This document shows, one piece after another, positions 8,670 to 16,692 of a stretch of 32,336 bases of DNA (positions within the stretch are counted from its first letter, which is position 1; each line of letters starts with the position of its first letter). The position numbers and the translations under genes are program-made. The notes below the pieces were generated by a model. The model worked only from the letters and a program-made list of their open reading frames with translations, was not told the DNA's origin and did no database searches. Origin of the DNA: Gordonia sp. UBA5067 (GTDB lineage Bacteria > Actinomycetota > Actinomycetes > Mycobacteriales > Mycobacteriaceae); assembly GCF_002414845.1 (NCBI RefSeq), contig NZ_DIAX01000028.1, positions 1-32,336 of the forward strand, read 5' to 3'.

Positions 8670-10037
8670 GTGGCGTCGCGGTGGCTGCGTGCGCCCGTCG
8701 TGCTGTGTGGCGCACTACTGCTTGCCTCATGCGGTGCGCAGACGCCGGATTCGTCGCGAAATGCGACGACCAGCACCACGGTCGATGTCTTCCAGCAGCA
8801 GCGGACCGACGGTGTCACAGCACTCCTGCACCGCCTCGATCGCGCGCTGCTGCGCGGCACGCCGGCCGACCTCGCTGCGATCGTCGACCCAGCCGCTTCG
8901 CCCGAGTTTCGGCGATCCCTGCAGGTGATGCAGGATAACCTCAGTTCAATAACGCCAAGAACGGACGCCGAGGCGCGGCAGCCATTGCGCTACAAGACGT
9001 TTGAACACTACGTGGGCGCCGCGGATGCGGAAGAGCTCGTACCCGACGCAGTGGCGGCCAAGCTGACCGCGCAGGGTAGCAGCGACAGTTGGGTATCCCC
9101 GGTCCGATTGCGTTTTGCGCTGGGGGGTGTTGGGGTGCCGGGCCTCGATGAGTCGCCGATCGACATCGAGGCCCCGCTGGTGGTCGCGCGCTACGACGAC
9201 CGGTGGACGCTGGTCGGCGACCTCGAGGTTCTGCATCGACCGCCGAATGGGGCCGGCCTGTGGAGCTTTCCGGGCGTCCGGGCGACCGCCGCGCCGACCG
9301 GCACCGGGCAATCGGTCGTTGCCTCGTATCCGGGGGCGGCCGAGATGGCGGCCCGACTGGTTGCGCTGCTGCCCGCAGCGGTCCGCGCTGTCACGGCCTT
9401 TTGGGGTGACCGATGGCCGCAGCGCGCATTGGTCATCGCCACTGGCAGCGACCAAGAGTTTGCCGCTCTGGCGGTCAGCGGTGGCGCCGATGTCTCTGCC
9501 GCGGCGGCCGCGACGGTGTACACCACACTCGACGTACCCAATCACGCGGTGACGGGGCAGCGGATTGTCTTCACTCCGGCGGCGAGCAGGCTGGCGACGC
9601 CGCTCCTCGCCGTGGTGCTCCGCCATGAGCTGAGCCATGTGGCGGTGCGCCTGGCCACCAAACCCGATGCGCCCCAATGGTTGACCGAAGGCGTGGCCGA
9701 GTATGTCGGCCGCAAGGGCACCTACGTGCGGTTTGAGGACGTGGCCCCCGACTTGGCGGTCACGACGCGCACCGGTGCCGCACCCGCCTGGCCGACCGAT
9801 CAAGATTTCGCGGTCGACTCGCAGCGGGCATCGCTGGCCTACCAGAGCGCTTGGTCCATCGCCGCCTTTGTCGCGCAGCGCTATTCCGAGGATGCGTTGC
9901 GCAAGCTCTACCTCGGTGTCGCCGGTGCTGCAGACGACGCGGCGGCGGCGGCTGCGATCCGTGATGCGGTCGGCGTGCCGCAACCCGAACTTGAGCGGCA
10001 GTGGCGGGCATGGGTGCGAAAGCAGACCGGCGGATGA
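8670..10037 (+). CDS. Lipoprotein with HExxH zinc metallopeptidase domain (peptidase MA-like)
   Basis: 455 aa. The N-terminus is a lipoprotein signal peptide with lipobox LLAS-C21, so the protein is probably tethered to the outer face of the membrane. The middle region (about 40-230) has mixed alpha/beta character and no motif I recognise. The C-terminal half has HELSH (H319, E320, H323) and, 17-21 residues on, WLTEGVAEY (E340 or E344), the gluzincin/peptidase MA pattern of zinc ligands and catalytic Glu. GTG start at 8670, 8 bp after the NlpC gene; its TGA overlaps the pimB start (ATGA). The substrate is unknown; the neighbours suggest a cell-envelope role. Confidence 0.8.
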   Translation: MASRWLRAPVVLCGALLLASCGAQTPDSSRNATTSTTVDVFQQQRTDGVTALLHRLDRALLRGTPADLAAIVDPAASPEFRRSLQVMQDNLSSITPRTDAEARQPLRYKTFEHYVGAADAEELVPDAVAAKLTAQGSSDSWVSPVRLRFALGGVGVPGLDESPIDIEAPLVVARYDDRWTLVGDLEVLHRPPNGAGLWSFPGVRATAAPTGTGQSVVASYPGAAEMAARLVALLPAAVRAVTAFWGDRWPQRALVIATGSDQEFAALAVSGGADVSAAAAATVYTTLDVPNHAVTGQRIVFTPAASRLATPLLAVVLRHELSHVAVRLATKPDAPQWLTEGVAEYVGRKGTYVRFEDVAPDLAVTTRTGAAPAWPTDQDFAVDSQRASLAYQSAWSIAAFVAQRYSEDALRKLYLGVAGAADDAAAAAAIRDAVGVPQPELERQWRAWVRKQTGG

Positions 10038-11182
10038 CCCGCCCCGCGCCGATTGGGCGTACCTTGCTCATCACCAATGACTTCCCGCCACGCCCGGGCG
10101 GGATTCAGTCGTACTTGGAGAACCTCGTCGATCTGCTGCCGCCCGAACAGATCGTTGTCTACGCGCCGCGCTGGCGGGGCCGGTCGCACATCGAGTTCGA
10201 CGACAAGGCGCCCTACACGGTCGTCCGCCACCCCACGACCTTGATGCTGCCGACCCCTTTTGTCGCGCGACGCGCAGCCCGGCTGGTGCGGGATCACGCT
10301 ATCGAGAACGTGTGGTTCGGCGCCGCAGCTCCGCTGGCACTGCTCGCCCCCGTCGTCCGCCGCGCCGGTGCATCCCGCGTACTCGCCTCGACGCACGGGC
10401 ACGAAGTGGGTTGGTCGATGTTGCCAGGCGCACGGCAGGTCCTACGGGCCATCGGCGAGACGACCGACTCCGTCACCTTTGTGAGTAGGTACACTCGGGG
10501 GCGCTTCGCCTCCGCCTTCGGGCCGCAGTCAGCACTGGAGTATCTGCCGCCGGGGGTCGACGTCGGCCGGTTCGCGCCCGATGGCGAAGCGCGCCGGCTT
10601 ATCCGGGAGCGCCACGGGCTGGGGGACCGGCCGGTGATCGTGTGTCTGTCGCGGCTCGTCCCGCGTAAGGGACAGGACATGCTGATCCGGGCACTACCCG
10701 AGATCCGCGAGCAGGTCCCCGGCGCAGCGTTGCTGATCGTGGGCGGAGGGCCGTATGCCGCGACCCTGCATGAGTTGGCCGCCGCCACCCCGGATGGTGA
10801 GCAGGTGATTTTCACCGGCTCGGTTCCCGGCCATGAACTGCCCCTCTACCACAATGCGGCCGACGTGTTCGCGATGCCATCGCGGACCCGGGGTGGGGGA
10901 TTGGACGTTGAGGGCCTGGGCATCGTGTATCTGGAGGCGTCTGCCTGTGGCGTCCCGGTAGTCGCGGGCGATTCTGGGGGGGCACCGGAGACGGTGATCG
11001 CCGGCCGCACCGGCCTCGTCGTCAACGGACGGTCGGTGCCGCAGATCGTCGAGGCGGTGGCCATGATTCTCGGTGACCCGCCACGGGCGCGCCGGATGGG
11101 CGCGGCCGGGCGCGAGTTCGTTGAGCAGCAATGGCAATGGCCGCAGATCGCGGCTAGATTGATCACGCTGCTCAACGCCTGA
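10034..11182 (+). CDS. pimB: GDP-mannose-dependent phosphatidylinositol monomannoside mannosyltransferase PimB'
   Basis: GT4 (GT-B fold) enzyme that adds the second mannose to phosphatidylinositol mannoside (PIM1 to PIM2) on the cytoplasmic face, an early step toward lipomannan and lipoarabinomannan. 382 aa. Visible motifs: NDFPPRPGGIQSYLENL with the glycine-rich acceptor loop, CLSRLVPRKGQDMLI, and the donor-binding EGLGIVYLEASACGVPVVAG with the E-x7-E pair. The ATG at 10034 overlaps the stop of the metallopeptidase gene, so the two are translationally coupled. The position matches Rv2188c. It is convergent with the fadD15-like gene. Confidence 0.9.
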   Translation: MTRPAPIGRTLLITNDFPPRPGGIQSYLENLVDLLPPEQIVVYAPRWRGRSHIEFDDKAPYTVVRHPTTLMLPTPFVARRAARLVRDHAIENVWFGAAAPLALLAPVVRRAGASRVLASTHGHEVGWSMLPGARQVLRAIGETTDSVTFVSRYTRGRFASAFGPQSALEYLPPGVDVGRFAPDGEARRLIRERHGLGDRPVIVCLSRLVPRKGQDMLIRALPEIREQVPGAALLIVGGGPYAATLHELAAATPDGEQVIFTGSVPGHELPLYHNAADVFAMPSRTRGGGLDVEGLGIVYLEASACGVPVVAGDSGGAPETVIAGRTGLVVNGRSVPQIVEAVAMILGDPPRARRMGAAGREFVEQQWQWPQIAARLITLLNA

Positions 11183-11195
11183 CGATGCTCTGACG

Positions 11196-11229
11196 ATCGG
11201 GGTGCGTCAGTCCATCGGGGTGCGTCAGT
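11196..11229. repeat. Short tandem duplication, 18-bp period, at the pimB/fadD15 junction
   Basis: The 16-mer atcggggtgcgtcagt occurs at 11196-11211 and 11214-11229. The second copy covers the stop codon of the minus-strand fadD15-like gene, the first lies in the convergent gap. Confidence 0.75.
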
Positions 11230-13033
11230 GCGCGTAGATCGCCTCGATCTCGGTCGCGAACTTCTCGGACACGACGTTGCGCTTGACCTTCAGGGTAGGG
11301 GTCAGTTCGCCGGCTTCCTCGGAGAAGTCGACCGGCAGCAGCCGGAACTTCTTGATGGCCTCGGCGTGGGACACCGTCTTGTTCGCCTCATCGATCGCCG
11401 ACTGGATCGCCGATCGCAGATCGGCATTGTCGACGAGAGCGGCGGTCGGCGTGGCGACGGGAATCGCGTTCTGCGCCTTCCAGGTTTGAAGTGCCTCGGA
11501 GTCGAGGGTGACGAGTGCGCCGATGAACGGTTGCTTGTCGCCGACCACGAGGGCCTGCGATACCAGCGGGTGCGCCCGGATGCTGTCCTCGAGCCCGGCG
11601 GGCGAGACATTCTTGCCGCCGGCGGTCACCAGGATTTCCTTCTTCCGCCCGGTGATCGAGATGAAGCCATCGCGGTCCACCTTGCCGATATCCCCGGTGT
11701 GGAACCAGCCGTCGTTGATCGACTCGGCGGTCGCCGCCGGATTCTTCCAGTAGCCGGTAAAGACGACGCCGCCGGACAGCAGAATCTCGCCGTCCTCGGC
11801 GATGCGGACGGCGTTGCCGGCGAGTGGCCGTCCGACCGTGCCGACTTTAACCGCGCCGGGTGTGTTCACGGAGAAGGCCGCGGTGGTCTCGGTGAGGCCG
11901 TAGCCTTCGTAAACGGGGATGCCAATGCCGGAGAAGAAGTGGCCCAGGCGGGCACCGAGCGGTGCGCCGCCAGAGATTGCCAGTTCGCACACGCCGCCCA
12001 GTGCGGCCCGCAGCTTCGCGTACACCAGCCGGTCGAAAACTGCGTGGCGCACACGGAGCGCGAGCCCGACCGACTTGCGCTCCTTGGCCGTGTTGTAGGC
12101 GATGGCGGTCTCGGCGGCCATGTCGAAGACTTTGCCCTTGCCGTCGTCGTGCGCCTTCTGGCGGGCGGTGTTGTACACCTTCTCGAACACGCGCGGCACC
12201 GACAGGATAAGGCTCGGACGGAATACCGCGAACTCGGGCACCAGGTTCGGAATGTCGTTGTAGAACCCGACGGCGACACCGCTACGGATCGCGACAAGGG
12301 TGATGGCGTGGGCCAGCACGTGGGCCATCGGGAGGAACATGAGCAGGCGCTTGCCCGGCATGAGCAGCGAGCGCAGCCCGCTCGAGAGGACCGCCTCGAT
12401 CTCACTGAGAAGGTTCGAGTGGGTGAGCATGCAGCCCTTGGGCCGACCGGTTGTACCCGAGGTATAGATGAGAATCGCGGGATCGTCGGCGCGCACTCCC
12501 CGGCGCCGGGCGGCGACCTCCTCGTCGGAAATCGCTTCGCCGGCGGCGATCAGTTCTTCGATGACGCCGGGGGCGCCGTCGACGGGATCGATTTGCCACC
12601 GGTGGGCGAGCTTGCCCGCTACGTCGGTGTGATCGAGGATCATCCGATGGGCGGAAGTCTCGGCGATGATGCCGACGGCCTCGGAGTCGCTGCAGATCCA
12701 GTCGATCTGTGGCCCCGAAGAGGTCTCGTAGATCGGTACCGTTACGGCCCCGGCGGTCCAGATTGCGAAGTCGAGCAGAATCCATTCGGTCCGCGTCGCG
12801 CTCAGCAGTGCGACCCGGTCGCCGGGCTTGACCCCTTGGGCCATGAAACCCTTGGCAATGGCGGTGACTCGCTCGGTGATGGTTCGCGCGTCGAGCGGCG
12901 CCCAGGTGGCGCCGGTTTTGTCGAGCACAACCGTGTGCGTCGGATTCTTGGCCGCGATATCGAAGATGATGTCGGTGCTGTTCGCGCTGTCGGCGATGGA
13001 GAATGGCGCGGGCACGGAGTACTCGGATGGCAC
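11225..13033 (-). CDS. fadD15: Long-chain fatty-acid-CoA ligase, FadD15 type
   Basis: ANL-superfamily acyl-CoA synthetase that activates long-chain fatty acids through an acyl-adenylate. 602 aa from the GTG at 13033, about the length of M. tuberculosis FadD15 (Rv2187). Motifs: ILIYTSGTTGRPKGCML (P-loop), YEGYGLTETTAAFSVN (A5), GWFHTGDIGKVDRDGF (hinge, ATP ribose Asp), then GRKKEILVTAGGKNVSPAGLE. The frame is open upstream to 13603, but that stretch is antisense to a plus-strand gene and lacks family similarity. GAAAGG lies 8 nt before the GTG. It is flanked by pimB and the small SRPBCC-like genes, exactly as in Mycobacterium. Confidence 0.92.
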   Translation of the reverse strand: MPSEYSVPAPFSIADSANSTDIIFDIAAKNPTHTVVLDKTGATWAPLDARTITERVTAIAKGFMAQGVKPGDRVALLSATRTEWILLDFAIWTAGAVTVPIYETSSGPQIDWICSDSEAVGIIAETSAHRMILDHTDVAGKLAHRWQIDPVDGAPGVIEELIAAGEAISDEEVAARRRGVRADDPAILIYTSGTTGRPKGCMLTHSNLLSEIEAVLSSGLRSLLMPGKRLLMFLPMAHVLAHAITLVAIRSGVAVGFYNDIPNLVPEFAVFRPSLILSVPRVFEKVYNTARQKAHDDGKGKVFDMAAETAIAYNTAKERKSVGLALRVRHAVFDRLVYAKLRAALGGVCELAISGGAPLGARLGHFFSGIGIPVYEGYGLTETTAAFSVNTPGAVKVGTVGRPLAGNAVRIAEDGEILLSGGVVFTGYWKNPAATAESINDGWFHTGDIGKVDRDGFISITGRKKEILVTAGGKNVSPAGLEDSIRAHPLVSQALVVGDKQPFIGALVTLDSEALQTWKAQNAIPVATPTAALVDNADLRSAIQSAIDEANKTVSHAEAIKKFRLLPVDFSEEAGELTPTLKVKRNVVSEKFATEIEAIYAH

Positions 13034-13069
13034 GGGATGGCCTTTCGCATGTGAAGGAGGGCGTTGTTC

Positions 13070-13075
13070 ATCGTA
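13070..13075 (-). promoter_or_regulatory. Putative -10 (TACGAT) for the fadD15-like gene
   Basis: Minus-strand TACGAT (13075-13070) lies in the divergent gap between fadD15 and the 13127 gene. It predicts a leader of about 30 nt that includes the GAAAGG ribosome binding site. Confidence 0.35.
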
Positions 13076-13126
13076 TCCGGGTGGGTTCGCCGGCGGTTCA
13101 TCGCGGCCGTATGTGAAGCTAGAGGC

Positions 13127-13555
13127 GTGACGAGCATTCAGGTGGCAGACGAGACCTTCGTCGCCGCAGCGCCGGAACTGGTGCGCGAAGCGCTCGGTGA
13201 TCGCTCCCAATGGTCCCGGTGGTGGCCCGACTTGGACCTCGCTGTGATCGAGGACCGGGCGGCGTCGGGGCTGCGCTGGTCGGTCGCCGGCCCGGTCGAG
13301 GGCACGATGGAGGTGTGGTGCGAGCCGGTGATGGACGGATTTGTGTTGCACTACTTCCTGCATGGTGAACCGCTGGGGCATCTCCCGCGCAAGCCGCGCG
13401 CCCTCTACGATGAGTTGGCCGAGGTCAATCGTCGTCGGCGAGTAGCAGGCAAGGCGATGGCCTTCGAAATCAAGGCGCGGCTGGAGCGCCACCGGGCAGC
13501 CGGTGATCCGGCGGTTGCGGCCGAGCAGGGGATGACAGGAGGAGTGCGTGGCTGA
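13127..13555 (+). CDS. Hypothetical protein, Rv2186c-like (SRPBCC-like fold suspected)
   Basis: 142 aa from GTG 13127. It opens with VTSIQVADETFVAAAPELVREALGD and contains WSRWWPDLDLAVIEDRAASGLRWSVAG, which looks like the beta-rich lipid-binding fold of the following gene, so this may be a diverged SRPBCC paralogue. The tail is Arg/Ala-rich and helical. Its stop overlaps the start of the next gene by 8 bp, and a GGAGGAG ribosome binding site for that gene sits within its last codons. Function unknown; location matches Rv2186c. The open frame continues upstream to 13064, but that part overlaps promoter DNA. Confidence 0.75.
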   Translation: MTSIQVADETFVAAAPELVREALGDRSQWSRWWPDLDLAVIEDRAASGLRWSVAGPVEGTMEVWCEPVMDGFVLHYFLHGEPLGHLPRKPRALYDELAEVNRRRRVAGKAMAFEIKARLERHRAAGDPAVAAEQGMTGGVRG

Positions 13556-13985
13556 CCACACTGCGCAGTCCATCGTGATGGGCGCCGATCCCGACGTCAT
13601 CATGGCGGTGATCGCCGACTTCGACGACTATCCGACGTGGGTGTCCGCGGCGCGGGAGGCGCGGGTCATCGAGACCGGCGCCGATGGCAAGGCGCGCCGC
13701 GTGCGTTTTGAATTGGATGCGGGCGTGCTGAAGGACACGTACGTCCTGGAGTATGACTGGGCTGACGACGGGATGGCCGTCAGTTGGGAGCTTGTCAGCA
13801 GCAATCTGCAACGCGCCCAGCGCGGCAGATACACGCTCGTCGCGCAAACCGCTGGTTCGACGAAGGTGTCCTACGAGCTCATGGTCGATCTGCTCGTTCC
13901 GGTTATCGCCCAGCTCAAGCGGCGCGCGGAGAAGGCGATCATCAGTTCAGCGCTACATGAACTCAAGAAGCGGGTCGAAGGCTGA
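13548..13985 (+). CDS. SRPBCC family protein (polyketide cyclase/START-like, TB16.3-like)
   Basis: 145 aa: MADHTAQSIVMGADPDVIMAVIADFDDYPTWVSAAREARVIE is a typical SRPBCC N-terminus, with the helix-grip fold predicted over the full length, ending in a long C-terminal helix (VIAQLKRRAEKAIISSALHELKKRVEG). Such proteins bind a hydrophobic ligand in a central cavity; here the ligand is unknown. It corresponds to Rv2185c (TB16.3). GTG start at 13548, with GGAGGAG 5 nt upstream. The stop TGA at 13983-13985 overlaps the proposed CTG start of the ArsA-like gene. Confidence 0.85.
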   Translation: MADHTAQSIVMGADPDVIMAVIADFDDYPTWVSAAREARVIETGADGKARRVRFELDAGVLKDTYVLEYDWADDGMAVSWELVSSNLQRAQRGRYTLVAQTAGSTKVSYELMVDLLVPVIAQLKRRAEKAIISSALHELKKRVEG

Positions 13986-15196
13986 TCGACCTCACTCCCA
14001 TTCAGCTCGTCCTCGGTCCGGGCGGGGCCGGGGTATCCGTCGTGGCCGCCGCCGCTGCCGTCGGCAGACAGCGGCGGGCCCCGCGATCGGCATCGCTGCT
14101 CGACGGCGGGCAGAGTGGAACGCTGTTGGTGACGCTCGATCGCGACACCCCAGTTCCCGACCTGGTGGGGGTCTACCCGTCGCCGGGCCGACCGGTGCCG
14201 ATCAGTGCCAACGCGAGTCTGCTGGCGCTCGACCCGCTGGGAGTGTTGGAGCCCGCCTGGGCGAATTTCGCCCAGGCCATCGGTGGCTTCGCGTCGGGAC
14301 CGACGCTGCCGGTGCTGTCGGTCCTCGGCTCGATTGACCCCGGCGAGCTGAGTTCGCTGCCCGGATTCGAGGAGTTGCTGTTGTGGCGGCGGATTCGCGA
14401 CGAGGCGACGAGTGGGCGCTGGAGCACTATCATCGTGGACTGTTCCGGACACGGCGACCCGTTCGCGCTGTTGCGCGCACCGGCGGCGTTGAGCCAGGTG
14501 ATCAACCGGTTGTGGCCGCGGCATCGCCGTCTCGCTGCGGCGGCGGAGCGCCCGGTGCTGGCGCAGGCCAGTGGTGCCGTCGACGAATTGGACCGCGATT
14601 GCCGTGACGTCGTCGATCTCCTGGCCGATCCGGCAACGACCGCCGCGCACCTCGTCGTCGACAGCGGGAAGCGCGGAATGCAGCAGTTGCCCCGGGCCGC
14701 GGCGCTGGCGGCGCTCACGGCTGTGCCGGTTCGGACGATCTACCGCAACGACGGGACGACGCGACGGCCCGAGCCGGGCGGTGCGGCGGTGGCCGACGAA
14801 CTGGCCGCCGGCTTCGACTGCCAGTCGGTGGAAATCGGCGCGGCCGAAGAGCCGCTTGACCGCGTGGCCCGGTTGCGCCGGCTCGGTGTTGGTTTCGCGG
14901 ATCCGTCTGGCGCGGCGGTCGGCGCGGCGGCGGCGGCGGTGGCGCGAATCTCGGGGAGTGGGGTGGACGCCGTCTATGAGTTGCGCTGGCACCAGCCGCT
15001 GGCCGACCCCTCCCGGTTCGGCTTGGGTCGCGCCGGGGACGATCTCCTGGTGACGATCAGCGGGTTCCGCTATCCGGTGCGCTTGCCTTCGGTGCTGCGG
15101 CGGTGCTCGGTGATCGGCGCCGACTGGGACGAGCAAGAACTGCGTATCCGGTTCACCCCCGACCCCGCAGTGTGGCCCACGCGACCAACGGCGTGA
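13982..15196 (+). CDS. ArsA/Get3-like ATPase homologue with degenerate P-loop (Rv2184c-like)
   Basis: About 404 aa if translation begins at CTG 13982, which overlaps the preceding stop (CTGA). There is no in-frame ATG, GTG or TTG between the upstream stop at 13958 and GTG 14042. Starting at 14042 would delete the strand and loop LVLGPGGAGVSVVAAAAA, which aligns with the Walker A region of ArsA-type ATPases, so the upstream start is preferred. The loop reads GPGGAGVS, lacking the Lys-Thr of a normal P-loop, so ATP binding may be altered. A Walker B-like IIVDCSGHGDPFALL lies near residue 157. In ArsA relatives the family handles membrane-protein targeting or anion transport; no role is known here. 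Confidence 0.7.
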   Translation: MIDLTPIQLVLGPGGAGVSVVAAAAAVGRQRRAPRSASLLDGGQSGTLLVTLDRDTPVPDLVGVYPSPGRPVPISANASLLALDPLGVLEPAWANFAQAIGGFASGPTLPVLSVLGSIDPGELSSLPGFEELLLWRRIRDEATSGRWSTIIVDCSGHGDPFALLRAPAALSQVINRLWPRHRRLAAAAERPVLAQASGAVDELDRDCRDVVDLLADPATTAAHLVVDSGKRGMQQLPRAAALAALTAVPVRTIYRNDGTTRRPEPGGAAVADELAAGFDCQSVEIGAAEEPLDRVARLRRLGVGFADPSGAAVGAAAAAVARISGSGVDAVYELRWHQPLADPSRFGLGRAGDDLLVTISGFRYPVRLPSVLRRCSVIGADWDEQELRIRFTPDPAVWPTRPTA

Positions 15197-15249
15197 CGGC
15201 TCGGTCGAATCCGGCGGTGGGGGTCGACGCACGCCAGGACCGTGTCGGG

Positions 15250-15263
15250 TAGCGTTTGACCCC
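15250..15263 (+). promoter_or_regulatory. Near-leaderless promoter -10 (TAGCGT) for the 15264 gene
   Basis: TAGCGT at 15250-15255, 8 nt before ATG 15264. Confidence 0.4.
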
Positions 15264-15623
15264 ATGGGAACTCGCGAGGAGGCCGGTGAATCCGGTAGTG
15301 CCGCGGGTGCGATGGATGCGGTGGCGGACGCCGCGCGCGAGCTGTTGGCGGGCCTGGCGACCCAGATCGACGACGTGGCGCATCTCTTTGCGCCCGGCAC
15401 AGCGGCCGGAGTCGTCGCCGACGGTCTGGCCGCCGATCTTTCCGGTGAGCTCGCCGTACTGTTCGCTGAGGTGGGGGAGCTGCTGGCCCGTCTCATCGCG
15501 ACGTTCATCGCGATTCTTGAGGCGCTGGTGAAGGTGTTGCGCTCGGATGCCTCCGATTCGCCACCGGCGGCTACCACCGGCTTCCAGCAGATCGCGGTCG
15601 CGATTGGGCGGGACGAGGCGTGA
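15264..15623 (+). CDS. Small hypothetical protein (Rv2183c-like position)
   Basis: 119 aa, acidic and Ala-rich. The core (about 20-95) is predicted as amphipathic helices: MDAVADAARELLAGLATQID, a short loop, then ELAVLFAEVGELLARLIATF and an apolar helix to about residue 90. There is no signal peptide. I do not recognise a family. It may be a helical partner of the preceding ArsA-like protein, with which it shares orientation (67-bp gap); the TAGCGT box suggests it also has its own promoter. It is 16 bp upstream of the glucokinase gene. Confidence 0.7.
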   Translation: MGTREEAGESGSAAGAMDAVADAARELLAGLATQIDDVAHLFAPGTAAGVVADGLAADLSGELAVLFAEVGELLARLIATFIAILEALVKVLRSDASDSPPAATTGFQQIAVAIGRDEA

Positions 15624-15639
15624 CGGGCGCCGATCGCCG

Positions 15640-16656
15640 ATGAGCGACGTGATCATCGGTATCGACATCGGCGGCACGAGTGTGCGGGCCGCTGTGGTCG
15701 ATGATCGTGGTCAAATGCTCGATACGCTACGTGCAGTGACGCCGGGCACCACCGATGCGCTCGAACACTGTCTGGATCGGCTGGTCGGCGAACTGAGTTC
15801 CCGGTGGTCGGTGACCGGCGTCGGGCTCGCGATCGCGGGTTTTCTGACCCGTGACCGCACCACTGTCCGGTTCGCGCCGCACCTGCCGTGGCGCGAGGCG
15901 CGGGTGGCCGACGAGATGTCGGCGCGCGTTGGGCTGCCGGTGTTCGCCGAACACGACGCGAATGCCGCCGCGGTCGCCGAATGGCGGTTCGGCGCCGCCG
16001 GACGCGGCCACAACTCCCTCGTGCTCGCCATCGGCACCGGGATCGGTGCCGGCCTGGTCCTCGACGGTCGCCTCTACCGCGGCAGCCATGGGGTGGCGCC
16101 CGAGCTGGGCCACCTCGTCGTCGTTCCTGGCGGGCGGCCCTGCTCGTGCGGGAAGCGCGGTTGCTGGGAGCGGTACTGCAGCGGGACTGCGCTCGTCGAC
16201 ACCGTGGTGGAGTTGTTGGCCGACGGTGAATGGGGCCGCTCCCCGCTCGCGAGCGAACTTGCCGCCGATCCCGGCTCGATTACCGGCCGGCGCATTGCCG
16301 CGGCCGCCCACGAAGGTGATCCGCTGGCCTTGTCGGCCTTCGCGTCCTTTGCCGCGTCGCTCGGGCAGGGGCTGGCGATGGTTGCCGACGTCTTCGACCC
16401 GGACCTGATTGTCATTGCCGGTGGCGTCGGCCGGGCCTCGGCGCTCTACCTGGATGACGCCCGAGAGCACTATGCCGCGATGCTGACCGGGGCCGGCCAT
16501 CGTACGCTTGCCCGGATCCGCGGTACCCAGCTCGGCGAGTCCGCCGGAATGATCGGTGCCGCCGAGGTGGCGCGCACCGCATTGCATGCCGATCTCGGCG
16601 CGCGCGGGGGCGTCGGCGGCGACACCGCGATGGCTCGTGCGGCGCTGGGCGACTGA
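15640..16656 (+). CDS. glk: ROK family glucokinase
   Basis: ATP-dependent kinase that phosphorylates glucose to glucose 6-phosphate in the cytosol. 338 aa from ATG 15640. Motifs: phosphate loop IGIDIGGTSVRAAVVD (residues 6-21), catalytic EHDANAAAVAEW with D106, GTGIGAGLVLDG, the ROK signature with E155 and H158 (GVAPELGH), and the zinc motif CSCGKRGCWE (C168, C170, C175). These are typical of bacterial ROK glucokinases; the synteny (small hypothetical - kinase - plsC) matches Corynebacterium glk. A ROK sugar kinase of other specificity cannot be excluded. M. tuberculosis lacks this gene at the corresponding place. Confidence 0.85.
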   Translation: MSDVIIGIDIGGTSVRAAVVDDRGQMLDTLRAVTPGTTDALEHCLDRLVGELSSRWSVTGVGLAIAGFLTRDRTTVRFAPHLPWREARVADEMSARVGLPVFAEHDANAAAVAEWRFGAAGRGHNSLVLAIGTGIGAGLVLDGRLYRGSHGVAPELGHLVVVPGGRPCSCGKRGCWERYCSGTALVDTVVELLADGEWGRSPLASELAADPGSITGRRIAAAAHEGDPLALSAFASFAASLGQGLAMVADVFDPDLIVIAGGVGRASALYLDDAREHYAAMLTGAGHRTLARIRGTQLGESAGMIGAAEVARTALHADLGARGGVGGDTAMARAALGD

Positions 16657-16680
16657 CTCAGCGCGTCCTGGCCCGCGGGG

Positions 16681-16692
16681 TACGCTCAGGCC
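16681..16692 (+). promoter_or_regulatory. Leaderless promoter -10 (TACGCT) for plsC
   Basis: TACGCT at 16681-16686 is followed by 6 nt and ATG 16693. Confidence 0.5.

Noticed and set aside
11228..13054. 608-codon plus-strand frame opposite the fadD15-like gene
   Set aside because: The minus-strand frame has all ANL motifs; the plus frame has no recognisable domain and is a codon-phase shadow.
13034..13603. N-terminal extension of the fadD15-like protein
   Set aside because: It overlaps a plus-strand gene antisense and lacks similarity to acyl-CoA synthetases; GTG 13033 has a ribosome binding site.
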